DNA of 47,797 bases from Hadarchaeum sp964343275. GTDB lineage: Archaea; Hadarchaeota; Hadarchaeia; Hadarchaeales; Hadarchaeaceae. Both the position numbers and the translations under genes were made by a program. Location: assembly GCA_964343275.1 (NCBI GenBank), contig CAYFIY010000007.1:1-47797 (forward strand). The letters run 5' to 3'. Below are positions 7,015 to 15,573 of the stretch, in pieces. A model generated the notes under the pieces. It did no database searches and was not told the origin of the DNA. It saw nothing but the letters and a program-made list of their open reading frames with translations. Every line of letters starts with the position of its first letter. Positions within the stretch are counted from its first letter, which is position 1.

Positions 7015-8525
7015 TTCTCCTTACTCACGATAGTTTTTAGGTCTTCCAATTTGTGGCCGCGGTAGAACTCTCTGAAGTCCTTGAAACCATCGTTCAGATA
7101 AGCCTCGACCAAATTCTCCACCGCAGATATTGCTTTGTCGGGCTTTAACACTCGAGCAATCGGATGGCTAAGGGAGGCATTTTTCCCCAGCTCGCCACAT
7201 ATGGACAAGTTGTAGAACTGCTTCGGAGATTCTCCTCCAGCTTCTTTCACCCCCAATAGCCCGATGTGACCTATTTGATGCAGCCCGCAGTCGTGCATGC
7301 ATCCGGATATTCTGACCGAGAGCTTCATATCCCCGAGTTTGTCCCCGAAACGGTTCTCAAGATGCTCCAATATTTTTCCAGCCATCTGTTTGGTGTGTGG
7401 TTCCACGGACTTGCCGCAAAAGTCGGATGCACATGCGACCATAACAAAGCGCATAGAGTTTACTTCCATCTGCAGGTCGATCTTCTTGAACTCCTTGAGT
7501 GCTTCGTCAAGTTTTTCCTTCGGAATATGTGGCAATATGAAGTTTTGATAGGAAGTTATCCTGATTTCTCCTTTTCCGTAACTTTTGGCGATGTCTGCTA
7601 TTTTTTTGAGTTTCTCGCTTGAGAGCTTACCTCCGATTACCGGCACAGATATGAAATTCAACCCATCCTTCTGTTCTTGAATGCCGACGTGCTCCTCGCC
7701 GCTGATATCCGGATAGCCATGATCAAAACGCTCTAGTTTCCTACCGAGCTTTCGCTCAAATTCATCCCTTATTTTCTCCAGCCCCCATCCCTCGACTAAC
7801 CACTTGAACCTGGCTCTCGGCTTGCTCTCGCGGTTGCCGTGTTCGTTGAAAAGATCCGCCATTGCTTTGGCGACATCGAATACCTCTTCCGGACAGATGA
7901 AGACCCCCAGAGGTTTACCGAGCCTTGGTCCCGGCATCGATGGTCCCAATGACCCGGCTAATATTGCCGCGAATCCAATCCTTCCATCTTTTTTGAGGGC
8001 GAACAGACCCAGGTCCTGTATCTCTGGACGGGTGCAGCCCAGCTCACAGCCTGTAATCGAGATTTTGAACTTGCGTGGCATGTCGAGGTAATTGTGGTTT
8101 CCTATGAAGAAGTCGTTGATTTTTTTGGCAATTGGGGCTACATCGATGAGCTCGTGTTTGTTCAATCCAGAGATCGGACAGACACCCACGTTGCGGGTAT
8201 CTCCGTAGCGTGCCCCAGGGAAGCTCTGACCGCATTTGTCGGTGGTAAAACCCAGTTGGTCGAGCTTGGCGAAAATCTTTAAGGCATCTTTCCCCTGAAT
8301 CCAGTGGAGTTGTATATCCTGACGATCGGTTATTTCGGCATACCCTCTACCATACTGGTCGGAAATTTCAGCTATCGCCAGTAAGTGCTCCGAGGTCAGA
8401 ATCCCACCAGCTACTTTTATTCTCAGAAATTGACTGGAACCCATTCCACGGTCCCTACCGAGCGAGAACTTATCAGCGAACCGCGTTATATCGTCTGACT
8501 TTATTTCCAACGAGATTTCCGTCAT
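7011..8525 (-). CDS. siroheme [4Fe-4S] sulfite (or nitrite) reductase
   Basis: This is a 504-residue member of the sulfite/nitrite reductase family, made of two similar halves. The C-terminal half carries the cluster ligands C365-x4-C370 and C409-x3-C413 (CASDFC and GCMHDC); the last also binds siroheme. The N-terminal half has related GCELGC (160-164) and KCGQSFPGARYGDTRN. Size and layout match ferredoxin-dependent assimilatory Sir/NirA rather than DsrAB. Sulfite as substrate is inferred from the sulfate-reduction genes and siroheme genes nearby and from the tusA and moaD genes in its own operon. A TATA-like element lies upstream at 8557-8568. Confidence 0.85.
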   Translation of the reverse strand: MTEISLEIKSDDITRFADKFSLGRDRGMGSSQFLRIKVAGGILTSEHLLAIAEISDQYGRGYAEITDRQDIQLHWIQGKDALKIFAKLDQLGFTTDKCGQSFPGARYGDTRNVGVCPISGLNKHELIDVAPIAKKINDFFIGNHNYLDMPRKFKISITGCELGCTRPEIQDLGLFALKKDGRIGFAAILAGSLGPSMPGPRLGKPLGVFICPEEVFDVAKAMADLFNEHGNRESKPRARFKWLVEGWGLEKIRDEFERKLGRKLERFDHGYPDISGEEHVGIQEQKDGLNFISVPVIGGKLSSEKLKKIADIAKSYGKGEIRITSYQNFILPHIPKEKLDEALKEFKKIDLQMEVNSMRFVMVACASDFCGKSVEPHTKQMAGKILEHLENRFGDKLGDMKLSVRISGCMHDCGLHQIGHIGLLGVKEAGGESPKQFYNLSICGELGKNASLSHPIARVLKPDKAISAVENLVEAYLNDGFKDFREFYRGHKLEDLKTIVSKEK

Positions 8526-9410
8526 AACATATCGCCTAAATAATTTACATCAAGTCAATTTTATAAGAAGATTATATTAAAATATAACTTTTGCTTGAAG
8601 AGCGGAGCTTCATCACCTCTTATCTTAGTCGGTTTCATCCTTCGCTCAAACTTCAAGCGCTTTTGCAGTGTATTTAGTCGCGAAAAAATTTTCGACTTGG
8701 GCGCACGCGTAACTTCTGATACGTATAAGATAAACGTGCAAATCCCAACTCAGATAAATTTGATTACCGTCGGTTTTTTTAAGCTCTTAATGTCGCCGCT
8801 AAACTCCTTGATTATCTCAATTTTAGGCATTCTATTCGCCATTTTTTTTAATTTTCATTTATTTAGCGGTTTCGAGGATTACCAGATGGTTGCAATAATC
8901 ATCTCCGTTTGGCCTACATTTATCCAATTGCGCATACCCCGTCCTTGGAATTTTTATCAGTTTTTCTATGCACTTCACAAAAGAGTTCGTAAAGTCCGTG
9001 GAGGATATCTCTGAACACATAAGATATTTATTTCATGTTTTCAAAATATTAGTACCAATGGAGTGGGATGGAAACGTGAAGGTATGTTCTACCATTTCTA
9101 AAGATACGAAACCAGTTATGAATGATTATAAATTGGGTAAGATGCGGGAAACATTATTTTCTGAGATATCCCACTCAGGAAGTTATGAGAATTACGTCCA
9201 TAAGGCAGGATAATGTTAGAAATGAGATCTATCCTACTTACGAGGAATTGCGTTAATTTATCCGCTTAACCGTGATAGTATGGCTAACCCTAGATTTAAG
9301 ATTCTGCGACGGGGATAATATCCGGTTCTTGGGAGCGTTCGTGATCTCAAACCATAAGATTTGTTCGGCAAGGTGCTACTTTATTCATTAGATAAAGAGA
9401 GTTTATAATT
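8526..9410. other. 885-base stretch without a confident gene
   Basis: Two overlapping plus-strand frames exist: 8595-9014 (139 codons from a TTG, with two hydrophobic stretches) and 8968-9213 (81 codons from an ATG). I recognise neither, they overlap each other by 47 bases, and no good ribosome binding site precedes them, so I do not call them as genes. The first could be a fast-evolving membrane protein. The right end holds the promoter of the FmdE-like gene. I see no tRNA, hairpin or repeat. Confidence 0.4.
8557..8568 (-). promoter_or_regulatory. TATA-like promoter element of the sulfite reductase operon
   Basis: On the minus strand this reads CTTATAAAATTG, a good archaeal TATA box 32-43 bases before the ATG at 8525. 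It would give a leader of about ten bases. Assigned by position and composition only. Confidence 0.4.
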
Positions 9411-10052
9411 ATGAGTGATGATTTCAAGGAATTTCTAAAAGAAGTGAAAGCCATTGAGTTCAGGGAACCATTAGCAGAAACTTTGGGGGCGTTCGAGGAT
9501 GGAGTGGTTTTGGATTATACTTTTATCGACGTGATAAAGATGTCCGGACACGCTTGCCCTACCGTGGCGGGTGCATATCTATGCTGCCAAAAAGCGCTGG
9601 AGAAACTTTATCCTGATGAAATTCCTGTAAGGGGGGAGATTCAAGTCACGGTGTTTGGGGAACCGGATGAGGGAGTCTACGGTGTCATGAGTCAGGTATT
9701 TAGTTTCTTAACCGGTGCTGCTCCAATCACAGGCTTTAGAGGTCTGGGGTACAAATTCAAGAGAAAGGACTTGCTCAAATTCGTTCCCCAGAAAATTGAC
9801 CCCAAGGCATTATGTTTTGAATTAAGGAGGTTGAACAATAATCAGGCCGTTCTGGTTAAATTTTATCTACAAGAAATTTCCTTTCCTGATGGCAATGGAA
9901 AAAAGATGAGGGAGTTGTTGGAGAAAGTTATCTGGGATGCGGCTAAAGATGGAGAGAGAAAAGAATTTCAAAAGCTTTGGATGGAAAGAGTCAAATATAT
10001 ACTTTTAGGGGGCAAAGAAATTGATAGATGGTTAAAACTAGAAGAGAGGTAA
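9411..10052 (+). CDS. FmdE-family protein
   Basis: This 213-residue protein resembles subunit E of formylmethanofuran dehydrogenase. The conserved core is the GHACPTVAGAYL segment (Gly-His-x-Cys-Pro), the metal-binding region of the FmdE fold. The C-terminal zinc ribbon of some family members is absent. FmdE-like proteins occur in many anaerobes without the full dehydrogenase, and their function there is not established. It stands 7 bases before a hemerythrin-domain gene on the same strand and is almost certainly co-transcribed with it; no other fmd or fwd subunit is in the window. Confidence 0.7.
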   Translation: MSDDFKEFLKEVKAIEFREPLAETLGAFEDGVVLDYTFIDVIKMSGHACPTVAGAYLCCQKALEKLYPDEIPVRGEIQVTVFGEPDEGVYGVMSQVFSFLTGAAPITGFRGLGYKFKRKDLLKFVPQKIDPKALCFELRRLNNNQAVLVKFYLQEISFPDGNGKKMRELLEKVIWDAAKDGERKEFQKLWMERVKYILLGGKEIDRWLKLEER

Positions 10053-10059
10053 CTTTAGG

Positions 10060-11277
10060 ATGAACTCAGCAAAAACAATTGATGTAACGGGATTAGGACA
10101 TGACGAAAAGGGAAAGTTAATTTTCCCCGGTGTTAACGAACTTAAAACCGGGGATTTCTTGAGGATAATCGCGGAATTTAACCCCTTACCCCTAGTCCAT
10201 GTCCTGAAAGCTAAGGGCGAATTTGAGGTTTCATATGAAAAAGAAGGTCCCGAGAAGTGGATTTTGATTGTGAAAAGGGTTGCCCCTAAGGAGGATACGA
10301 AAGAGAATTTTAAAAAATTGTTAACGGAATTAAAAGGTGGGGGGGTATCCAGTGAAACCAGAGAGAAAGTTAAGGCTATTCTCCAAGCGGTTGATGCCGA
10401 AACTCTAGGGGTATTAGAGCAAGAATTAATAAGGGGGGGCGTTTCTCATGGAGAAATAAAAAAAAGTTTATGCGATATTCACCTTGAGGTCGCGAGGGAC
10501 GATCTTGTCTCCAAGAGAATGGAGGTAACTGCGCCGCACCCTGTACATACTTTCATGGAAGAACACAAGGTTATTCTCGATAGTTTAAATGAATTGGGCC
10601 CCATCTTGAAAAGTATAAACGGGAAAGATTCATTTGAAGCTATGGGCGGGGATCTGGAAAAAATACAAGATATCTCCCACCATCTGGTAGAAGCTGAAAG
10701 TCATCATCAGAGAGAGGAGGAAGTTTTATTTCCTAAATTGGAAAAACACAATATAGTTGAACCTCCAGAGATCATGAAGCTGGATCATGCGGAATTCAGA
10801 AAAAGAAAGCAAAACCTCTACAAGCTTGTTCATAATTACCAAGATCATAGCTTTAATGAGTTTAGAACGAAGGCAATTCAATTGGGGAATTATCTTATTG
10901 GGGAGCTTGAAAGTCACATTTTTAAGGAAGATAATATCCTCTACCAGATTGCGCTTCAAGTACTAGGCCAGGATGAGTGGGAGGAGGTTAAGAAGGGTTG
11001 CGATAAGATTGGGTACTGTTGTTTCACCCCGGAAGATTATAAGGGAGCGGCGAAAATTTTCGAGTTAGATTTAAGACCGATGCCACCTTCTGAAAGGCAC
11101 GAGAAGATTTTTAGTATGTGGTATAGTTTAGAAGTAGGACAAATTTTGAAGATTATAAATGACCATGATCCGAAACCGCTTCGATACCAGTTTGAGGCGG
11201 AACATAAGGATAAGTATGAGTGGGAATACGAACAAGAGGGGCCGAAGAATTGGGTTGTGAAAATAAAAAAGCTGTAG
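10060..11277 (+). CDS. DUF2249-hemerythrin-DUF2249 protein
   Basis: This is a 405-residue multi-domain protein. Residues 1-70 form a DUF2249 (TusA-like fold) domain, about 80-160 a DUF438-like helical segment, about 175-315 a hemerythrin HHE domain, and about 335-405 a second DUF2249 copy. The hemerythrin part shows the iron ligands as HPVHTFMEEH, SHHQREEEVLFP, KLDHAEFRK and LESHIFKEDNILY. Such proteins are thought to sense or handle oxygen, nitric oxide or iron. The two terminal copies share a DFLRIIAEFNPLPL / QILKIINDHDPKPL pattern and an EGPxxW end. It is co-transcribed with the FmdE-like gene. Confidence 0.8.
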   Translation: MNSAKTIDVTGLGHDEKGKLIFPGVNELKTGDFLRIIAEFNPLPLVHVLKAKGEFEVSYEKEGPEKWILIVKRVAPKEDTKENFKKLLTELKGGGVSSETREKVKAILQAVDAETLGVLEQELIRGGVSHGEIKKSLCDIHLEVARDDLVSKRMEVTAPHPVHTFMEEHKVILDSLNELGPILKSINGKDSFEAMGGDLEKIQDISHHLVEAESHHQREEEVLFPKLEKHNIVEPPEIMKLDHAEFRKRKQNLYKLVHNYQDHSFNEFRTKAIQLGNYLIGELESHIFKEDNILYQIALQVLGQDEWEEVKKGCDKIGYCCFTPEDYKGAAKIFELDLRPMPPSERHEKIFSMWYSLEVGQILKIINDHDPKPLRYQFEAEHKDKYEWEYEQEGPKNWVVKIKKL

Positions 11278-11484
11278 AGTATATTCCCTTCCCATTTTTT
11301 GGAAAAGTCGAATAATGGCCCTGTGTCGTTCGAGCTCGAAATCACCAATTAGTACTTCGTTCTGGAAATAATTTGGTCACGCTCGAGTTCATGCCAAGTG
11401 CTCTCGGCTAGGAATTTGACTCTCCAAATAATTTTAAAATCGCGGGATAAACTAGTATAATGTTTAAGCGAAATAAACGATTAA

Positions 11485-12888
11485 CTAATGTGAGATAATG
11501 AAAGATTCTATGGTGGGCGCTGCTGGTTCGTGATTGATCTGTACACCGTTTTCCGTGGCAGCTTTCGTTATCCATTTACCTAGCGATATAATAAATGACT
11601 GGTTCATTTTTTTCAAGAATTTCTCTTCCATGCTGAGTTTCTTCGCTGTACCCAGAAGGTATCTCAGTAGTCCTGAGCTAGTCAGTATGGTGATGTCGCT
11701 TCTCATTCGCATATATGCCCTGACTGATGCCTCCAAATTTTTTGGAATTACCTGGTATGCCCCAACATTGGTTGCACCCTTCAGTTTTTCCTCGGCAAGA
11801 TGAGATCGGAAGGCTAGAATCCTGCCCCATTTTTTCCCTCTGAGAAGTTCCTTAACTCCATCTATATTTTGCACTTGGGGGACGAATACATGTTTATTTA
11901 CCCAGAGCCTCAACTCGTTTCGGGTAGTTCCGCCAACTGCCACCAATCTATATTTCCTTAAGTCAAAGAGTTTTACAGCTGATCTTACACCGCTGGCGCT
12001 CATGAAAATTAATGTATCCCATTTTTTAGATGCGAATCGCTTTAGCCGTTTCTCTGCAGGAACTATCTCAACGATCTCGAAGATCTTGGGTCTTCCTCCA
12101 GCCCGACATATGATTTCCTCAGTTCTTTTTATCTCACCTCGGGTTCTGAAAGCCACCACCGTCCTTCCTTTGACGTCGAGCAAACTATTGACAACCATAC
12201 CGACGACCAATATCGCTGGAGCTTTCATGTCCAGACGTTTAGAAAAATCCGCGATGCTGCTCAATCTAGAGACGGCAGTCCTTTCGTTTTTAGTTGCCCC
12301 ATTGCTTATCAGGGCACAGGGCGTTGTATTTTTTTTGCCCGCGCGGATGAGCTGTTGGACCACGTCCTCTAAATTCTCTAAAACCATCAGAACTACGATG
12401 GTATCCCCTAGATTATGCCATCCACGCCTCTTCTCTCCTGCCTTGTGACCAGCCAGGATTGTTAGGCTAGAGGATATTCCCCTTTGGGTAAGTGGTATCT
12501 TTATTAGGGAGGGAACGGCTGTAGAAGAAGTCAGCCCAGGGACGACCTCGACATCGATCTCACGCTCGCGCAAGAATTGAAGTTCCTCGCCACCCCTGCC
12601 GAAGATAAAAGGATCGCCATTCTTCAAACGAACGACGGTTTTTCCTCTCTTGGCCTCTAGATACAGGGACTCATTTAAGCGCTTCTGCTTCCCGGATTCT
12701 TCGTATTGCTTTCCGCTGTATATTTTCTTCGCCCGTATCGCATATCTGAGGATCGATGGGTCAACTAGTCGATCGTAGAAAACTACATCGGCTCTTCTGA
12801 TAGCCATCAAAGCGCGCGTTGTTAGGAGATCCGGAAGTCCTGGGCCACAGCCGACCAGGTATACTTTCCCTGTTTTTTTCCCTGCCAT
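11485..12888 (-). CDS. cobA-hemD: fused uroporphyrinogen-III C-methyltransferase / uroporphyrinogen-III synthase
   Basis: This is a 467-residue fusion of two siroheme-pathway enzymes. Residues 1-245 are the SAM-dependent methyltransferase (SUMT) that makes precorrin-2, with GCGPGLPDLLT at the N-terminus, RLKNGDPFIFGRGGEE and VVPGLTSS. Residues 246-467 are uroporphyrinogen-III synthase, a weakly conserved fold recognised from GRTVVAFRTRG and MSASGVRSAVKLF. The order in the polypeptide is the reverse of the reaction order. It is the last gene of a long operon in which hemB, hemC and precorrin-2 dehydrogenase precede it, so the route from 5-aminolevulinate to sirohydrochlorin is covered. Cofactor demand from the sulfite reductase explains it. 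Confidence 0.9.
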   Translation of the reverse strand: MAGKKTGKVYLVGCGPGLPDLLTTRALMAIRRADVVFYDRLVDPSILRYAIRAKKIYSGKQYEESGKQKRLNESLYLEAKRGKTVVRLKNGDPFIFGRGGEELQFLREREIDVEVVPGLTSSTAVPSLIKIPLTQRGISSSLTILAGHKAGEKRRGWHNLGDTIVVLMVLENLEDVVQQLIRAGKKNTTPCALISNGATKNERTAVSRLSSIADFSKRLDMKAPAILVVGMVVNSLLDVKGRTVVAFRTRGEIKRTEEIICRAGGRPKIFEIVEIVPAEKRLKRFASKKWDTLIFMSASGVRSAVKLFDLRKYRLVAVGGTTRNELRLWVNKHVFVPQVQNIDGVKELLRGKKWGRILAFRSHLAEEKLKGATNVGAYQVIPKNLEASVRAYMRMRSDITILTSSGLLRYLLGTAKKLSMEEKFLKKMNQSFIISLGKWITKAATENGVQINHEPAAPTIESFIISH

Positions 12889-12901
12889 TAACTTGCCTTC
12901 T

Positions 12902-13316
12902 TTATGGCCTGCCTTTTTTTAATATCTTAAGCTGTCTATGGTGATAACCGAGCTTTTTTACTATGGACTTACTTATGTCATCGATAACTATTTTAGCAGG
13001 TCTATTTTCCATAAACTTCAATGCCTTTGCAACTTCTCTCTTCCTTACTTTCTCTGCATTGGAATATAGATCTCCTAAATCGACCAAATGTGACCCTAAG
13101 AAGGTGCCTGAACGCGGGTGGTCCGCCATCGCAGATGAATCCGTTTAGCGAAATGTGAGTATGACTGAGACTATATAGCTCAGATCGGTTACAGGTCTGG
13201 AGATATATGTATTCACGAATATAATTTTTTTTCCAGAAGTCCTCTAGGATACGCCTTGCCCTTGGAATTCTTTCGCTCCATGTTTCTATATGATTGAGGC
13301 GGACGTTGTGCATCAT
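12902..13316 (-). pseudogene. hemA: glutamyl-tRNA reductase remnant, internal deletion plus frameshift
   Basis: The first frame (from ATG at 13316) holds the N-terminal catalytic motif of glutamyl-tRNA reductase, LQTCNRSELYSL, and a segment resembling the family's AxRHLFRVASG (AFRHLLRVTFG). A second frame, open from about 13144 and running to 12902, holds a C-terminal dimerisation segment (AEKVRKREVAKAL, DDISKSIVKKLGYHH). Together they span about 138 codons against more than 400 in an intact enzyme. The NADPH-binding domain is missing and the two ends are in different frames. It lies in the right operon position between hemC and cobA-hemD. It is either a true pseudogene or an assembly collapse. 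Confidence 0.7.
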
Positions 13317-13320
13317 TCAA

Positions 13321-14169
13321 TCATCTCACCAAAATACTGGCTGCTTTTTGCCCTGTGGTCACGGGGTCTTTGCCGCTGAGTTCCAGAAAAACCCTCCCCC
13401 CATCGTGAATTACCGATATCAAATTTATTTTCGTTTCACAAACTCTGGCGACAGCCCCTGCGGCAAATTTACAGTCAGAGTTCAGTTTTTCGAGGAAGGA
13501 ACGTTCGCAAGTGGTTTCGTTATAGGCCCTTACGTCGTTTATTTCTGTTAATTTGTTCACTAGATCGTGTCCTTCTCTGCAGACTACGGCAAGGGCTCCT
13601 TGACCTGCTGCGGGCACAACTTCCTTTATCCCGAAAATTTGTGATGCTACTCCCTGGAGATCAAGCCTCTCCAACGCCGCCAGTGCTGTAACGATGGCGT
13701 CATACTGGCCCTCTTCCATTTTTCGGATTCGAGTGTCAACGTTGCCCCTGATATCTTTAAGGATCAGGTCTCGCCTTATGTGCCTTATTTCGGCCAGCCT
13801 CCTAGGCGCCGAAACCCCGACAATTGATCCCTCGGGCAAATCGAAAATGCCTGAGCCATCTCTTGATACAAGTGCATCATTAGGCGATACACGTTCTGGA
13901 ATGCAGGGTAGGGATAGACCATCGGGTAATTCCGTCGGAAGATCCTTAAGACTATGAATACCAATATCTATACTTCCAAGCAACACTGCATTGTTTATTT
14001 CATTTACGAATGTGCCTGCCTTGGTCGTTTCTCGTTTTGTATCCCCGCTTGTCTTTATGATCTCTATTTTTGGCTCTATGCTGGGAAATGTTGTTTTTAT
14101 TTTTTCCAAAACAATTTGTGTCTGCGCTATTGCCAGTTTGCTTCCCCGCGTGCCGACCTTAACCTTCAC
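13321..14169 (-). CDS. hemC: hydroxymethylbilane synthase (porphobilinogen deaminase)
   Basis: This enzyme joins four porphobilinogen units into hydroxymethylbilane. The sequence opens with VGTRGSKLAIAQTQ, has the catalytic Asp in IHSLKDLP (residue 76 from the chosen start), the Arg-rich substrate site SAPRRLAEIR and RGNVDTRIRK, PAAGQGALAV, and the dipyrromethane-cofactor Cys in NSDCKFAAGA (residue 233). I chose the GTG at 14169, which overlaps the hemB stop, because VKVKVGTRG then forms the usual N-terminus; ATGs at 14199 and 14187 would overlap hemB further. The length of 282 residues is slightly short for the family. Confidence 0.92.
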   Translation of the reverse strand: MKVKVGTRGSKLAIAQTQIVLEKIKTTFPSIEPKIEIIKTSGDTKRETTKAGTFVNEINNAVLLGSIDIGIHSLKDLPTELPDGLSLPCIPERVSPNDALVSRDGSGIFDLPEGSIVGVSAPRRLAEIRHIRRDLILKDIRGNVDTRIRKMEEGQYDAIVTALAALERLDLQGVASQIFGIKEVVPAAGQGALAVVCREGHDLVNKLTEINDVRAYNETTCERSFLEKLNSDCKFAAGAVARVCETKINLISVIHDGGRVFLELSGKDPVTTGQKAASILVR

Positions 14170-15154
14170 CCAACCACCCAGCCGCATCCATGGCTGCATA
14201 AGTTATAATAAAGTTTGCACCGCTTCGCTTTATTGAGGTAAGAGTTTCCACAAAGGAATTTTTATCGTTCAATAGGCCGCGCTCGATTGCCAGTTTCATC
14301 ATCGCGTACTCTCCACTTACTTGATACGCTGCCAGTGGAATGTTGAACCTCCTCTTAGCTTCTTTAATTACATCGAGATAAGGCAAGGCTGGCTTGACCA
14401 TTATTATGTCGGCGCCTTCCTCGACATCTAGCGAGATTTCACGCATAACTTGGCTAACTGAACGAAAATCCATCTGGTAGGTTCTCCTGTCGCCAATGTA
14501 CGGCAGGCCATTGACTCGTTTTGGAGTACTCTCGACCGCTTCTCTAAATGGACCGTAAAAGGAGCTGGAGAACTTCGCGGAGTAGCTCATTATCCCTGTG
14601 TCTACGTATCCTTTCTGATCCAGAGCATCACGGATTGTTTTCACCTGACCATCCATCATTGCCGAGGGAGAGACAAAATCCGCCCCAACGCGAGCATGGG
14701 ACACGGCCGTCTTGGCCAGTAGTTTTAGGGTCAGGTCGTTGTCGACTCCATCCTTAGTGAGGACCCCGCAATGGCCGTGTATGGTGTAATGGCACAGGCA
14801 TACGTCGGTAAATACGATGATATCAGATTGCTGCTTTACAAGTTTGATGGCTCTTTGCACGATTCCACTTTGAGCATATGCCCCTGTCCCGAGCGCATCC
14901 TTTTTTTCCGGGATTCCAAATATGAGCAATCCTCGCACTTCAGCGTTCTCGCAATCTTTAGCAATTTGACCCAAGTTTTCTAATGAACAATAATATTGGT
15001 CAGGTATGCTGTTTATCTCACTCTTGCTTGTTAGGCCTTCCTTCACGAAGACGGGGTACACTAGATCGTGCTTTTCAAGATTAAGCTCGCTCACCAAATC
15101 GCGTATCTTATCGTTTTTTCTCAATCTCCTGAGCCTAGCATACGGGAAGCTCAC
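14159..15154 (-). CDS. hemB: porphobilinogen synthase (5-aminolevulinate dehydratase)
   Basis: This enzyme condenses two 5-aminolevulinate molecules to porphobilinogen. At 331 residues it is full length. The zinc-binding cysteines are C119, C121 and C129 in DVCLCHYTIHGHCG, marking it as a zinc-dependent form. The two active-site lysines are K194 (MSYSAKFSSSFYGPF) and K254 (IIMVKPALPYLD). It starts at a GTG (15154) overlapping the end of the precorrin-2 dehydrogenase gene by 20 bases, and its end overlaps the start of hemC, so the three are translationally coupled. Confidence 0.95.
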   Translation of the reverse strand: MSFPYARLRRLRKNDKIRDLVSELNLEKHDLVYPVFVKEGLTSKSEINSIPDQYYCSLENLGQIAKDCENAEVRGLLIFGIPEKKDALGTGAYAQSGIVQRAIKLVKQQSDIIVFTDVCLCHYTIHGHCGVLTKDGVDNDLTLKLLAKTAVSHARVGADFVSPSAMMDGQVKTIRDALDQKGYVDTGIMSYSAKFSSSFYGPFREAVESTPKRVNGLPYIGDRRTYQMDFRSVSQVMREISLDVEEGADIIMVKPALPYLDVIKEAKRRFNIPLAAYQVSGEYAMMKLAIERGLLNDKNSFVETLTSIKRSGANFIITYAAMDAAGWLGEG

Positions 15155-15572
15155 GTTCCAAGACCTCCTTCGTCCACTTAGATAGTTTAGGATTTTTTCC
15201 GAGGGTTGTGAATGATATAATGCCAGCTCGCGTTTCTACGACAGCTGAAAAAACCACATCCCCATCACTGAAAAGATCGGCGCGGTTTATCAAGCATCCA
15301 TCCCGTTTTGCCCTTCTGGCAATAGCTTCGTTTAATTTTTGGTCGTTGGTTGAGGTCACGACGAGGAAGTACCCTCTGAGAGAAGGAATAGTATTACATT
15401 TTAATTTTTTTTTAAAAAGTTTTATTTTTTTCACTTGGATTTTTTTTTGTTCTATAGCCGCAACATCTGCACCATATTTTAATAGCTTCTCAGCGCGTCT
15501 TTTCCCTATTTTACCTAATCCAACTATCAAGACTTTCTTTCCGTGAATGTTTATATGGAGTGGGATGTACAT
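15135..15572 (-). CDS. precorrin-2 dehydrogenase (SirC/CysG N-terminal type)
   Basis: This 145-residue protein has an NAD-binding Rossmann start (VLIVGLGKIGKRRAEKLLKYGADV) after the family's short leading strand, then VVTSTNDQKLNEAIARRAKRDGCLINRAD and a FTTLGKNPKLSKWTKEVLE segment typical of siroheme synthase N-domains. It oxidises precorrin-2 to sirohydrochlorin. It lacks the C-terminal helical domain of longer Met8/CysG proteins, as archaeal versions often do, so the ferrochelatase step may be done by another protein. It sits directly after sat (2 bases) and overlaps hemB, tying cofactor synthesis to sulfate assimilation. Confidence 0.88.
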   Translation of the reverse strand: MYIPLHINIHGKKVLIVGLGKIGKRRAEKLLKYGADVAAIEQKKIQVKKIKLFKKKLKCNTIPSLRGYFLVVTSTNDQKLNEAIARRAKRDGCLINRADLFSDGDVVFSAVVETRAGIISFTTLGKNPKLSKWTKEVLERELPVC

Positions 15573-15573
15573 C

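Noticed and set aside
8595..9213. Two overlapping plus-strand frames of 139 and 81 codons
   Set aside because: Neither is recognisable, they overlap each other, start codons lack ribosome binding sites, and one begins at TTG. Kept only as a note on the gap.
11329..11340. 12-base palindrome TTCGAGCTCGAA after the hemerythrin gene
   Set aside because: It lies between two converging genes, has no U-run and is not near a start codon; probably chance.
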